The notes under the pieces were generated by a model. That model searched no databases. It was not told the origin of the DNA and saw only the letters and a program-made list of their open reading frames with translations. The position numbers were made by a program, and so were the translations under genes. Below are positions 46,215 through 58,043 of a DNA stretch of 64,000 bases, piece after piece; position 1 is the first letter of the stretch; every line of letters starts with the position of its first letter. This DNA comes from Podocnemis expansa (taxonomy: Eukaryota > Chordata > Testudines > Podocnemididae): contig ML682038.1 of NCBI GenBank assembly GCA_007922195.1, forward strand, positions 4,150,106 through 4,214,105, given 5' to 3'.

Positions 46215-48020
46215 CATTTCAGATTTGGAGATGATTTATATCTTCAAGTCAGCGGCACTGCTATGGGTACCCATAGGCCCACAATATGACAACACTTTTA
46301 TGACTGACTTAGAAGAATGCTTCCTCAGCTCTCATCCCTAAGTGTGACTCCTCTGCTTATGCTGCATGGATGACATCATCATTCAGACACACAGGAAGAA
46401 AATTCAGAAGTTCCACTGGGATTTTGACAATTTCTACCCCACCATTAAACTCAGCCTGGACCATTCCACATGGGAGATGCGCTTCCAGAATCCTACAGTA
46501 CAAATAAGTAATGGACACAAACACCAGCCCATACTGGAAACCTACTGATCACTAGAGCCCTTCGCAGGTACAAAAACATGGATCCACATGTCATCCGCAT
46601 CCACTCAGTGACAGTATCTATCTGGTCTGCGATCCACATGCCATGTTTTATCTATATCTGTAACCATATCCACAACCAAGCTTGGGCTCACAGTCAGCGA
46701 TTTAGCCTTTGATTGGCTCATTCCCCACATGGGTTCCACCCACTTTTTTCTTTTCTTGCTTGCAGTTTGCATGCTGTGCTGTCAATCAGATTTCTTTGGC
46801 CGCCAATGAAATCTCTGATTAACAGCATGGCATGCAAACAGCAAACAAGAAAAGGAAGCAGAGGTGCAGGGAAGTCATGGGGGATGAGTCAATCAAAGGC
46901 CAGCATGCTGTCTGACAGTGAGGGGTGACTCTTCAAGCCCCAGCCTACTGTAACTGAGACACTGATTGGCTGGCAGATCACAATCAGAACTGAGCTTGGA
47001 TTGGCTGGAGTGCTTCCTTGTTCCCCTGTCTGCTGCTGACCCAGCTCATAGCAGCGGCTGCAGCAGTGTATTGCACCTTGCGCAGATAAAAATAGAATCC
47101 ACATCCATGGTTCAATCTACAGCAATGAGTCTGTTGTTATCTGCACCTGCGTCTGTGGATGCAGATACCCACAGATCTGCAGGGTTCTACTGATCACTAT
47201 GCTTATCTACATCTCTTCAGCTTTCATCCAGGATGCACCACACAATCCACTGACAACAGCCAAGCCCTAAAATACAACTGCATTTTCTCTGATCCTTCAG
47301 ACAGAGACAGACACCTTCAGGATCTCTATCAAGCACTCTTAAAACTATAGTACACCCATGGAGAAGGGAAGAAACTGATTGGCAAAGCCAGATGGATACC
47401 CAGAATTCAGCTACTACTGGAGAAGTCCAACAAGGAAAACAGAATGCCCTAGTCATCAGCTACAACTACAACTCAAACCTCTCCAGCACATCAAGGATCT
47501 ACAGCTTATCCGGCAAGATCACCCCTCACTCTCTCAAATCTTGGGAGGTAGGCCTCTCCTCACTTACAGACAACCCCCCAACCTTAAGCAAATACTCACC
47601 AGTAACTACACCCCATACAACAGAAACAGTAAGGCAACCACCTATCCCTGTAACAAACCCTGTTGCCAAGTCCACCCACATATCTACTCAGATGACACCA
47701 TCATAGGACCTAACAAAACCAGCTACTCTATTAGGGACTCATTCACCTCCTCATCCACCAATGAGATATGCCATCATGTGCCAGCAATGCCCCTCTGCCT
47801 TATACACTGGCCTAATTGGACTGTCTCTGCACAAAAGAATAAATAGACACAAATCTGGTATCAGGAATGTTAACATTCAAAAACAAATAGGGGAACACTT
47901 CAACCTCCTTGCACTTTCTGTGAAAGACATGACAGTAACAATGCTCCAAAAGAAAAACTTTAAATCCAGACTTCAGTGTGAGACAGCAGTTAGATTTTAT
48001 ATGCAAATTTGGCACCATTA
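46215..48020 (+). pseudogene. PLE polyprotein remnant (reverse transcriptase + GIY-YIG endonuclease)
   Basis: PLE proteins join a telomerase-like reverse transcriptase to a GIY-YIG nuclease that nicks the target. Reading across frames: FGDDLYLQVSGTAMGT (46220 onward), a MDDI at the catalytic aspartates (MDDIIIQTHRKKIQ, 46366), FHWDFDNFYPTIKLSLD; after the inserted hAT FHPGCTTQS...SQALKYN, SDPSDRDRHLQDLYQALLKL (47220-47350); then the CQQCPSALYTGLIGLSLHKR region with RINRHK (47770-47860), the GIY-YIG core with Tyr-x-Gly replaced by YTG, followed by IGEHFN. Several frameshifts and stops plus the insertion make it non-functional. The same motifs are clearer in the - strand copy at 59350-60630. 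Confidence 0.85.
46553..47189. mobile_element. hAT element inserted in the PLE reverse transcriptase
   Basis: 637 bp. Ends TAGAGCCCTTCGCAGGTAC and, inverted, TAGAACCCTGCAGATC; perfect 8-bp duplication ctgatcac (46545-46552 and 47190-47197). Removing it rejoins the PLE codons for the RT segment that leads to the FHPG motif. Interior phrases (gcagatacccacagatctgc; tggatccacatgtcatccgc) are typical of subterminal hAT repeats. Confidence 0.92.
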
Positions 48021-48292
48021 ATTAGGCTTTAATAGAGATTTGGGTTGACTCCTTACAAAAGGCAATTTACCTCTTAAAATTCTCACCCTCTTATCTGTTG
48101 AGCCACACTGTTTGAATCAGAGCTTGTTTGATTTGCTGAAAACAATTGAATTGACTATGTGACTTACCCCTCTCTGCATTTATTTACTCACCTGACATAC
48201 TGTAGCTTCCATTTCATGCATCTGAAGAAGTGGGATTACCCCCACAAAAGCTCATTTGATAAATAAGTTTGTTAATCTAAAAATGCTACATG

Positions 48293-48432
48293 CAGAGCCA
48301 TAGCTATGGCGGGGCTTTTCTGGCGTGCTGGAACAGCTTCATTGAGACACTCCATTAAAGAGCATGCTTTGTGCCACCGGCCCAAGGTTCTAGCTATTGT
48401 AAAGGGCACCTAATTCTTTCCGTACAGCTCTG
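48293..48432. mobile_element. 140-bp hAT in the PLE tail
   Basis: Ends CAGAGCCATAGC and, inverted, CAGAGCTGTACGG. The flanking 8-mers gctacatg (48285-48292) and gccacagg (48433-48440) agree at six positions, and the second is the expected PLE tail sequence. Confidence 0.8.
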
Positions 48433-48482
48433 GCCACAGGACTCCTTGCTTGTTTTGCTGGCCTCGTTGGCTGTCTGTGCAC

Positions 48483-49072
48483 CAGTGGTTCCCAACCTGT
48501 GGTCCACAGACCCCTGGGGAGGCCACAGAGTGGCTCCAGGGGGGTCCACAGACAGGCTGGGAGCTGGGGCCGGAGACTGCCAGGGTCTCGGGTTCCTATG
48601 GAGACCCAGGCTTTCGGCTGGCAGGGAGCTTCCCCCAGGCAGGGCGTTTTTAAAACTCCCCCCACCGAGAATGCTTAGACCATGCTTAGGAGAGTAGCCT
48701 GGGGGGGCCAAGTGCAGCAGCTCTAGTCAGGTAAGGGAAGTGGGGGAAGGAGCCCTGGGGAGGGGGGGAGGGGAACCACGGAGGGGGTCAGAGAAGAGGC
48801 CAGCGGGTGGGGAAGATTCAGGGGAGGGGCAGGGAGGGGGAGGCTCCCCTGGAGTGGCAGTGGCCACATTCTGCTGGCGGGGCCAGATCCCGCCGGCGGA
48901 GACTCCCCCAGAGCAGTGGGGCCACATTCTGCCAGCAGAGGCCACATTGTGCTCCACAGCAGCGCGGCTGTTGCACAGCCACACCCACAGAATAGAACTG
49001 CAGCCGGGGGGCGCAGAGTTTTTTTTTAATAAAAAAGATTTCTCCAGCCTGGAAAATGTTGGGAACCCACTG
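48483..49072. mobile_element. hAT element inside the left end of the 48469 MITE
   Basis: 590 bp. Ends CAGTGGTTCCCAACCTG and, inverted, CAGTGGGTTCCCAACA. Flanks ctgtgcac / gtctacac match at five of eight and both look like the MITE's GTCTACAC terminus. Near the left end: gtggtccacagaccc, then ggggtccacagac. The GC-rich interior yields several motif-free ORFs. Confidence 0.75.
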
Positions 49073-49119
49073 GTCTACACTGCCAAAGGTATTTCAAAAT
49101 AGTTATTTCAAAATAACTA

Positions 49120-50010
49120 CAGGTAGTCCTCACTTAGTGACCGGGTTCCGTTCCTGAAACCCGGTTGATAAACGCATTGGTCACTAAACGAGGAGCAGCC
49201 CTACCGGTATTTCAGGCAGAATGTACTTTACTGGTAGTGGGTTTTTCAACCATCTTTACATAGTTTTAATGTCACCTTTGCATCATTTATAACATTTTTA
49301 AAATATTTTTAAATGTTTTAAGCTCTAATGTACTGTACTGTACTTAGTTTGCATAGTGTACTGTAAATATGTACAGGTAATCATTTTTAATATTCTGAAT
49401 AGTACTGTAAAGAAAAGGCTTAAAATAAACNNNNNNNNNNNNNNNNNNNNNNNNNNNNNNNNNNNNNNNNNNNNNNNNNNNNNNNNNNNNNNNNNNNNNN
49501 NNNNNNNNNNNNNNNNNNNNNNNNNNNNNNNNNNNNNNNNNNNNNNNNNNNNNNNNNNNNNNNNNNNNNNNNNNNNNNNNNNNNNNNNNNNNNNNNNNNN
49601 NNNNNNNNNNNNNNNNNNNNNNNNNNNNNNNNNNNNNNNNNNNNNNNNNNNNNNNNNNNNNNNNNNNNNNNNNNNNNNNNNNNNNNNNNNNNNNNNNNNN
49701 NNNNNNNNNNNNNNNNNNNNNNNNNNNNNNNNNNNNNNNNNNNNNNNNNNNNNNNNNNNNNNNNNNNNNNNNNNNNNNNNNNNNNNNNNNNNNNNNNNNN
49801 NNNNNNNNNNNNNNNNNNNNNNNNNNNNNNGGGGAGCGCAGCGAGCAACAGGAGTTGCTCAGCTGCCCTCTCCCCTTAGAGGGAACATTGGTCCCAACTG
49901 AGGGAACGAGACGAACCTGAGATACTGTACTGTAATGCCAACTCATTAGAAAGCTGGTCGTAACTCCGAGGGGTCGATAAACGAGTAGGTCGCTAAGTGA
50001 GGACTACCTG
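49120..50010. mobile_element. Tigger/pogo-like Tc1-mariner element (partly in gap)
   Basis: Terminal inverted repeats caggtagtcctcacttagtg (left) and its near-perfect inverse at the right end (gctaagtgaggactacctg), with TA on each side (49118-49119, 50011-50012). TA duplication and a CAGGTAGTCC terminus fit the pogo/Tigger branch. About half the element is the run of Ns, so its transposase content is unknown. Confidence 0.8.
49431..49830. other. Assembly gap (400 N)
   Basis: Exactly 400 unknown bases. ORFs drawn across it are meaningless. Confidence 1.
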
Positions 50011-50434
50011 TATTTCAAATTTATTTTGAAATAATTATTTCAAATTAGCATTATTTTGAATTTATTATTTCAAAATAGGAGTCTAATGAAGACTCTATTT
50101 TGAAATAAGGTAGGAATTATTATTTCAAAACAGAGAGTCTTCACTAGACTCTCTATTTCAAAACAGGGGAAGGCAGGGGAAAGTATAGGACCATTATTTC
50201 GGAAAAAAAAAAAGCCAGTTCTGTGACTTGGAATGGCTTTTTTCAAAATAACTGTTTTGGAAGAATTGCTCTTTCGGCATAAAAGCAAGTTTAGTTATTT
50301 TGAAATAGCGCTTCATTTTTTCAAAATAACGAAGTCCTTATTTCAAAATAGGAAAATGCCTGGATGGACAGGTAAAAAGTTTTTTCAAAATAAGCCTCCT
50401 TATTTCAAAAAAACTTTTCAGTGTAGACATGACC

Positions 50435-52350
50435 ATTATGGGGTGAATTTCATAGACTGTGCTGAGGCATTGTTTCAGTACTGCCTAAGAGAGAACAACA
50501 TGATGTATGCAGTCACTAGCATTTTTTCTCCTTTATACACCTACCATTTTCCTGGAACATTATCCTCCATGTACTTTTTAAACTTTGTGTGAGATCTAAC
50601 ATAACTGCCTAGTGAGCAGGTATGTCTTATAGCTTCATGCAATAAAGAAATGCAAGGATATGTGGTGTGACTTAAGTAATGAAGGCCCATAATCCTAAAA
50701 GCACTGTGCCTTTGCACTCTTTAGATTTAAGATGTGCTGTTATATAGATGCGTAGAGCCTGGGACACAGTCAGTAGTAAACTTAAACAACAGCATTCTGT
50801 TGTAAGAAAACAGCAATTTACATTACCTGATGGAAGACTGAATGTTTTGAAGCAGTTGCTTAATGGTTGTTTTTAACATGAGAAATCATATGTGTTGCAT
50901 ATTGAAAAATTGCAAGCACCATCTTAGACACCTTGACAAACATTTAACTTTCATTTAACACTGAAATGAGTGAACAATCTGTGGTGCAGTCTAAGCACTT
51001 TTCAGAGCAATAGTTTTGTGAGCAGCTCTCAACCCAGTTTTCCAGGAATGTTCCAAGTAATTACACTGGTACTTACAAGCTGGTACATTAGGAGAAACAA
51101 TCTTTGGATTTTCTGGTTCCGAATTTAAGCAAAGCATTTAAGCACATTCTTTACTTTAAACACGACTAATCTCATCCCCATTCAGCAAAACACGTAAGCA
51201 TGTGCTTAAATCCCTCTGATTTCTGTGGTATTTACACACTTGTTGAATGTTTAGCTGATGTGATATGATTATTGGTGTGTTTATAGTTAAAGACATTTAG
51301 GAGTTTTGCTGAAACTGGGATTTATTCCACGTGCATACAATTTAATAGCTCTTTTAACCCCTTAGTTACTGAATTAAAATGTAACACTGCAATACATTAT
51401 CTGATGCAATTCAAAGGCTTAAATATCTGAACTGGTATTGATGGTATATTAATGCATTTTCCAGAAGTTTGATGGGTGTCAAACCGAGTGAATGGTGTTG
51501 GTGTTTCAAAGAGTTGCAGATCTTATGACATATAGCATGTTAATTATTTGTTCAAAATTATATTCAGACTGCTTCCTCAAAAACCACACCACTTTCATTG
51601 TACCTAAAATGCTGGAGTTCATTGTGGCTATGAAGATGAACGCGCTGTGTTTATTGTTAAGATCATCTGATTTGGAAGCTTTGAGGAGAGATGATCATAT
51701 TATAAATAGGATCTGCAGAGTCCATTTTTTATGCATTTAAAGGATAATATTGATGTTTATTTTTGCCATTTTTTTCTATTTTTATCTATTTTCACAGTTC
51801 TGTGAAATGATTGGGGAGCTCAGCCAATATGTGAATGACAGTAGATGTTAAAATCCAAAAACTTAAATCTCTATAATTTTTAAAACACAATCTGTCAACA
51901 TCATATTTCAAAACATACAAAGTAATGTTCCTTAAATAATAATCAAAGTTCTCTCAAGCAGCATTTTTCTTACTTTGCCTTTCTCCAAATGTAGATATTA
52001 TTGGTGGAAATATTTTTTTCATTTGCATGTGCTTTTATGGTGAAATTGATGTTTACTGACATTTACAATAAAACTCTAACCCTTATGATCCCAATTATCA
52101 GTCTTTGTATAGACTTACACAATGGGTTGGATAGGCACTACTATAAAACAAATAATTGTTAGAGATTTTCTTTAAAAAAATAATTTATTCATCACAATCG
52201 TTTTTGTCTGGAAAATTAAGAGACTGAATGGATCAAGGTCCATTATATCTCTTTTCACTTCAATTTCATTTGAGTTTCTTTGTTTTGCTAAATAGTAAAA
52301 CCAGTAATCATTTTATTTTTAAAAGATGGCAACTCTGACTCATTATATAG
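50435..52350. other. Unique intron-like sequence
   Basis: No transposon ends, tandem repeats or exons recognised. It is one of the longest repeat-free stretches in the window. Confidence 0.45.
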
Positions 52351-52735
52351 CAGACGTGGCCAAACTGCAGCTCATGAGCCACGTGCGGCTCTTTAAAGAA
52401 AAATTGCGGCTCCCAGGAGAGTGCAGGAGGGAAGGGTGGCATGGTGGGAGCCAGGGGCGAGAAATTTGCAGTGGTCTTGGACAGCAGAGAGGCGGCAGCG
52501 GAGGAGCAGCCTTGGGAGAGCTGCAGGAGACAGCAGTGTGGTCAGAGCAGGGGGTGGGGAGGGGCCGCATTAACAGAGCCTCACCAGCAGAAAAAAGCAG
52601 TGTGGTGAGAGCCCGGAGGGGAGGGCCAGCATTGGGAGAGCCTGCGGGGAAAAGCAAGTCATCAGTTAGGTGGAAAGAGAAGCACTCAGACCAAGTGACT
52701 GCTGGATTCTCCAGTTTACCCCCACAATATTAATT
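52351..52735. mobile_element. hAT element, left end clear, right end decayed
   Basis: Starts CAGACGTGGCCAAACTGCAG, followed by gctcatgagccacgtgcggc, a pattern I know from hAT MITEs (CAGGGGTGGCCAACCTG...GAGCCACATGCGGCTC). A tentative right end ccagtttacccccaca lies at about 52713-52728. GC-rich interior; no duplication confirmed. Confidence 0.55.
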
Positions 52736-52749
52736 CTACCCTCCTTATC

Positions 52750-53113
52750 TATGTGCATAATGATACAACAAGGAGTCGTGTGGCACTTTAAGAATAACAG
52801 ATTTATTTTTTGCATGAGCTTTCGTGGGAGAAGATCCCACTTCCTCAGATGCTTCGAAGATGGGTGAACTTATAGAAAGGAATGAAACTAAATGCAAGGG
52901 TGTGTAAAACATAGGATCAGGTCATACAGTAACAGCAAATCAGAGCAGTTTTCAGGTTCAAACCATGGGAAGCCTGAAGTCAAATTACCCTTTGTAATGG
53001 GAAAAGAACCCATAGTCTGGATTAAGTCCTGCTTTCACAGAATTTAGACTGGGACATCAAGACTTCAAAGAGAAACAGCTGAACTCGAATTAATATGCAA
53101 GCTAAATTCTGTG
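52750..53113 (-). mobile_element. PLE 3' tail with an internal microinversion
   Basis: Reads as the reversed tail (aacaaggagtcgtgtggcac, atgagctttcgtgggaga, aagatcccacttcctcagat) and continues collinear with 59400-59640 as far as ttcacagaattta (53045). The next ~65 bases (gactgggacatcaagacttc ... gaactcgaattaatatgc) are the following PLE segment in the opposite direction. The flipped block lies between cagaattta and ctaaattctg, themselves inverted. Confidence 0.8.
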
Positions 53114-53353
53114 AGTCCAGATTTACTCACTTAGTTCAAACTAAGCGCATGCAATATGCAAACTAACTTAAAAAGTTTGAACTAAGCCATTAGTTTGAAC
53201 TAGCCACACAGTCTAGTTTGAACTGGAACTCACGGCTAGTTCGAACTAGTCCAGGGTTAGTTCAGACTAACCTTGGACTTGTTTAGTTCAGACTAACCTT
53301 GGACTTCTTTAGTTCGGACTAGCAAGAACTAAAATTAGTGATGCAGATATAGC
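53114..53353. mobile_element. MITE with TAGTTCGAACTA arms
   Basis: Right end (inverted) GCTATATCTGCATCACTAA; left end about gtccagatttactcactta. The body repeats tagtttgaactag, tagttcgaactag and the block ggttagttcagactaacctt (twice). The target duplication is not clear because the element abuts the PLE fragment. Confidence 0.6.
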
Positions 53354-53481
53354 TTTAGTGTCCTGCCGCTCCTCAAGCATAGTGGGTCCTGGCTGCTTCA
53401 TCAGCAGCCCCTTCACTCCCTGCCTCCCTACCGTCCACTGCAGCCAGATGGAAAGAGTTTTTCCATCCCTTTGACTGCAGT

Positions 53482-53810
53482 CAGGGCCAGCGTAAGGGAT
53501 AAGCCAGTGTGGCACAGGCTTGGGGCATTGAAGTTTAGGGGCACCAATGCCAAAAATTGAAAGCTTGGCCCAGGAATGGGTTGCTGTGGAGACCCCCAGA
53601 GTCTCACCTTACAGCTCCCTGCGCTTGCCAGGACAGCAGAGCCAGCCTGGCCCTCTGCCACGGGGTCATGTGACTTCACCCACTTCAATGGGACAAGCTG
53701 GTCCAGCCCCGTCTCCTGCCCCCGCAAACATGCTCCAGGTGCAAAGTCAGCAATGGGGGCACAAAAGCAAAAGTTGGCTCAGGGCATCACAACCCCTTGA
53801 GCCGGCCCTG
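53482..53810. mobile_element. Non-autonomous hAT
   Basis: 329 bp. Ends CAGGGCCAGCGTAAGGG and, inverted, CAGGGCCGGCTCAAGG. Flanks actgcagt (53474-53481) and acagcagc (53811-53818) match at six of eight. Confidence 0.72.
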
Positions 53811-54066
53811 ACAGCAGCAGGGAAACCAAGTGTGTCCTTTAGCATTGTGCACTCCACCTAGGTCCTTTGGAAGAGGCTCCCTTCTGCAGCAAGGAGATGG
53901 GAGATCAGCACTCCTCACCACCATCCCAGTGCCTGTGGACCTAGGCAGAGTGCTTTACTGCGTTCACTCTGACAGTCAGTGGTAGGGGAGCCCTGATCTC
54001 CCATCGCCTTGGGTGCAGAAAGGAACCTGCACTGATCTCATATCCCCACAGCAATGCATTCCCCCT

Positions 54067-54481
54067 GGCTATGTCTACACTTAGAGTTTCAGTTCGAATT
54101 ACTGAATTCAAATTAGTCAATTCGCACTAATAATTATTAATTTGAATTCAGTCAGTTTGAATGGGCATGTCCATGAACAGGACTTGCTAGTTCGAATTCG
54201 GTAGGGGGCGTTGTTGTATAGGGAAATATCAAGCTGTGGCTAATTCAAACAGTGAATTCAAAATTGACATGGTGTCACACTGGGTCAATTCGAATTATTC
54301 AGTTCGAATTGACCTTGACTTCGAAGTCAAACGAGGTTTGACCAATTCAAAGTCAGCTTTCATCAATTTGAACTGAGGAGTTCCTCAATTCGAATTGAGG
54401 AAAACCAGAGTGTCCATGCACTTAATAGAATTCAAATTGATGGTAATCAATTTGAATTCAGCTCTAAGTGTAGACATACCC
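54067..54481. mobile_element. MITE with AATTCGAATT arms, opposite-strand relative of 16500
   Basis: 415 bp. Ends GGCTATGTCTACACTTAG and, inverted, GGGTATGTCTACACTTAG; duplication cct at 54064-54066 and 54482-54484. Arms are tcgaattactgaattc / caattcgaattattcag / gaccttgacttcgaagtc, collinear with the reverse complement of the 16500 arms. It keeps the gcatgtccatgaacaggact part of the core but lacks the 1-kb GC-rich insert. Confidence 0.88.
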
Positions 54482-54577
54482 CCTGAGTCTTACAACAGTC
54501 ATTCCCATCTGTAATCAGAAGGAGGGGAGCAGTCATCCACTTTGTAAGACCTTCAGGCCACAGTTTGGGAACTACTG

Positions 54578-55140
54578 AACTAACTGAACACAAACATATA
54601 AACAGGGAACTTACACAAATGAAACATAAAACCAAAATAACAAAAGAAAAAGAATAATATAAAATCTTCACAAAAAAGTTGCTGCTACTGCTAATTTATT
54701 TCTACATCCTAGGTATCAAGATGTTTCACCATTTGTTCTAGATGCTCTTCCATACGCTCAGTCAACCTACACCTCAGAAGAAGCTACTGAATTACATGAA
54801 ATGAACAAATGTGTTCAGTTTGATGAATTACATTTTCTCCTACTGGGCAACTTCTAGAAGTACATCACAATAGTGAATAAACTAACAGGAATTATTACAC
54901 TGAGCAAAACATATGGAATTTCCATTTATTGACTCGTTTTTATTTATAATTGCCTCTTTCCTAAGCAGAGTTGCAGATTCAACTGTAACCTTTTATTTCA
55001 GTCCAATAAGATATTATCTTACAGTAAGTGAATAATCTTCTAAAATTGGATTGAAGTATGGTGTTCAAAGTCAAAAGACAAATACCTCACCAAGTCTAAA
55101 GAATGACCGGGCAGTGGACGAAATTCTGCTATCTTTGTTT
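54578..55140. other. No gene or repeat recognised
   Basis: AT-rich intron-like sequence. Confidence 0.4.
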
Positions 55141-55978
55141 CAGGAGTTAAAGTATAATTTTGCGGGCCCCAGAACCCTCCTAAATTTCCGAGCACCCTTC
55201 CCGCATGTCCAGGCGCCCTTTACCCACCCCAGCTACTGCCCCCTCAACTCCAGCTACTGCCCCCGAAATGCCTGCCACCCCATCGGACCCCTCTTTCCCC
55301 ATGTCCTCCTGAACCCCAATCCCCATTCCCCAAGCTCCCTGCCCCCATGTCCCCACTCCAATCCTCCTAACCACCCCACCACCCAGTTATCCTATCTTCA
55401 TTCCACTCCAGCCCCAATCCCCTCCACACCTTCCCAGCCCCCTTCAGTCTGCTTGTCCCCATTCCCCCACTCAACCCCCTTCAGCCCCCCAAAATCTTCC
55501 ACACCGCCCCAGCCCACCATCCCGACGCCTCCTCCTTTCCACCCTAACCCCACTGAGCCGCCCAAGGGGAGGCCGGGCCCCGTGCCATGCTAGCTTACCT
55601 TCAGCAGCTTGCAGACTCCTGAGGGCCAGCTGGGGCAGGCGTGGGGGAGAATTGTCCCTTTCTCCCCCTCCAGGCTGTGCAACCTGCACAGTGGGGGCCA
55701 GCCAGCACGTCACAGCAGGGCAGGCATACCTCATCTCTTCATGGAGTGGTGCCTGAACTGCCAGAATGTGCTAGCTCAATTTTCTATTTTTAGGGGTCCT
55801 TTAACACTGGGCCCCCTAAAACTAGACCCACCATGCTGGAGCCCGTAAAACTAGAAAATGGAGCCAGAATGTTGCATTCTGAGGTCCGCTATTTTAAATG
55901 GTGGGTCCCAGAATGCAGCGTTCCGGCTCCATTTTCTAGTTTTAGGGGCGCCAGAACTCTGGCTCACTTTAACCCCTG
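55141..55978. mobile_element. hAT element, same family as 4851-8073
   Basis: 838 bp. Ends CAGGAGTTAAAG and, inverted, CAGGGGTTAAAG; perfect 8-bp duplication ctttgttt (55133-55140 and 55979-55986). Interior is the reverse of the 4851 element: cccccagctactgcccc tracts, then a block with tctagttttaggggcgccag and inverted copies of it. Proline-rich ORFs here are compositional. Confidence 0.9.
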
Positions 55979-56752
55979 CTTTGTTTGATAAGGACCTCTT
56001 CTTCCACAGAAAGCTAGACTTATAGGACAGATTGCCAGAATAAGGTTAGGTGAGACTGTAAAAGTATACCTGCAAGAACTGACGTCTTCACACACATGTA
56101 TATGCCTGTGCCTGTTTACGAATGTCCATGTGAAAATGTGCTTCTCTGGAGGTACACCCAGAAGACATACGTTTTTGCAGGAACAACTGAAGCAATCTTC
56201 AAAAATGTGTTAGAATTGTGTCACTTTTGCTGCTAGGCTGAGCCATAAAGTTAAAAGTGACAGGCGAAAATACACATATTATGCCGATACGTTTACACAA
56301 AATAATGGGTATTTCCACTAGACTTCTTGCCTGAAATGCATTCTGTAAAGTTTTATTTTAGATCTTATCCTATAAGAATAAGATTGGGTATAGGTGACTG
56401 TTACCTTTGCCTATCAGAAGAATAAATACATTCTACAGTAACTTTCTAGTAAAGCAATAATTAAATAAAGTAATTTTAACTCCCAATTTCTTTTGAACAG
56501 GGACTATTGTTTACTATATGTTTTGTAAAGCACCTAGCACAGGAGGACCCAGGCCTGGCTGAGGCTTCTAGGCACAACTGCAATGTAAATGACAAATGAG
56601 ATTTTTCTCCTTTTTTATGGTCTGGCTTCATATTAGAAATATCTAATGTCTAGTTTTCCTTTTTTAAGGGATATTACATTATTTTCCATTTTCACCTTCA
56701 ATAATGTTGTGTCAGAAGAGGATTTCATCCCTTGTTTCTCTCTGTCTCCTAG
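55979..56752. other. Intron flank of the NKAIN3 exon
   Basis: No repeat ends. The phrase aaagcacctagcacaggagg near 56527 resembles the old CR1/MIR type of intron debris but is too short to assign. The acceptor pyrimidine tract closes the interval. Confidence 0.45.
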
Positions 56753-57859
<1,107 letters not shown>

Positions 57860-58043
57860 CACTGTTCCCTCTAAGCTGTGCGCATGTACGCATGCACACA
57901 GGTCATGAAACCTGCGTACGCAACAAAATTAAGTGCCCACAAAAAAATTCAATAGTGCTAATATTGGTGCTCACAAAGGAATGTTTTTGTGCACACAAAG
58001 AAATTGTTTGCACACACAGTACAAGTAATTAGAGGGAACATTG
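57860..58043. mobile_element. 184-bp non-autonomous hAT
   Basis: Ends CACTGTTCCCTCTAAGCTG and, inverted, CAATGTTCCCTCTAATTAC; 8-bp flanks ctcagaag (57852-57859) and ctcaggag (58044-58051), one transition apart. Inside: gtgcgcatgtacgcatgcac and repeated tgcacacacaaagaaattg-like units. Confidence 0.9.

Larger units (their letters stand above)
46195..48461 (+). mobile_element. Penelope-like element with RT and GIY-YIG remnants
   Basis: Contains, in order, the C-terminal half of a PLE reverse transcriptase, a GIY-YIG endonuclease and the 3' tail. The element starts within the RT, so it is 5'-truncated. Two hATs sit in it (46553-47189 and 48293-48432); the last 29 bases of tail (gccacaggactccttgcttg...) lie beyond the second one. 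The tail includes catctgaagaagtgggatta and aaaagctcatttgataaata. Confidence 0.88.
48469..50434. mobile_element. MITE with TTATTTCAAAATAA arms, holding a hAT and a Tigger-like element
   Basis: Left end ggctgtctgtgcac then, after the hAT, gtctacactgccaaagg; right end (inverted) GGTCATGTCTACACTG. The body (49075-49119 and 50011-50434) is ttatttcaaaataac / ttattttgaaataat units in both orientations. Flanks gtt/att. The left limit depends on the hAT having split the terminal repeat, so it is less certain than the right one. Confidence 0.65.
53360..54577. mobile_element. Probable hAT remnant around 53482 and 54067
   Basis: The right border at 54553-54577 reads (inverted) CAGTAGTTCCCAAACTGTGG, a hAT-type end. 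The interior at 53860-54060 (ctcccttctgcagcaagga, cctaggcagagtgc) resembles the 15888-16404 element. No left end was identified, so this is a tentative call; the listed 53482 hAT and 54067 MITE would be insertions in it. Confidence 0.4.
1..56752 (+). other. NKAIN3 upstream intron (window part)
   Basis: Inferred from the exon at 56753. The acceptor is phase 0. The interval is filled with transposable elements listed separately and unique AT-rich sequence, and I found no second host exon in it. Whether it is a single intron cannot be proven from the window, since short upstream exons are easy to miss. Confidence 0.7.

Noticed and set aside
49344..49946. ORFs of 142-200 residues
   Set aside because: Mostly the N gap.
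55051..55593. 180-residue proline-rich + ORF
   Set aside because: Crosses the left boundary and duplication of the hAT at 55141; C-rich tracts explain the composition.
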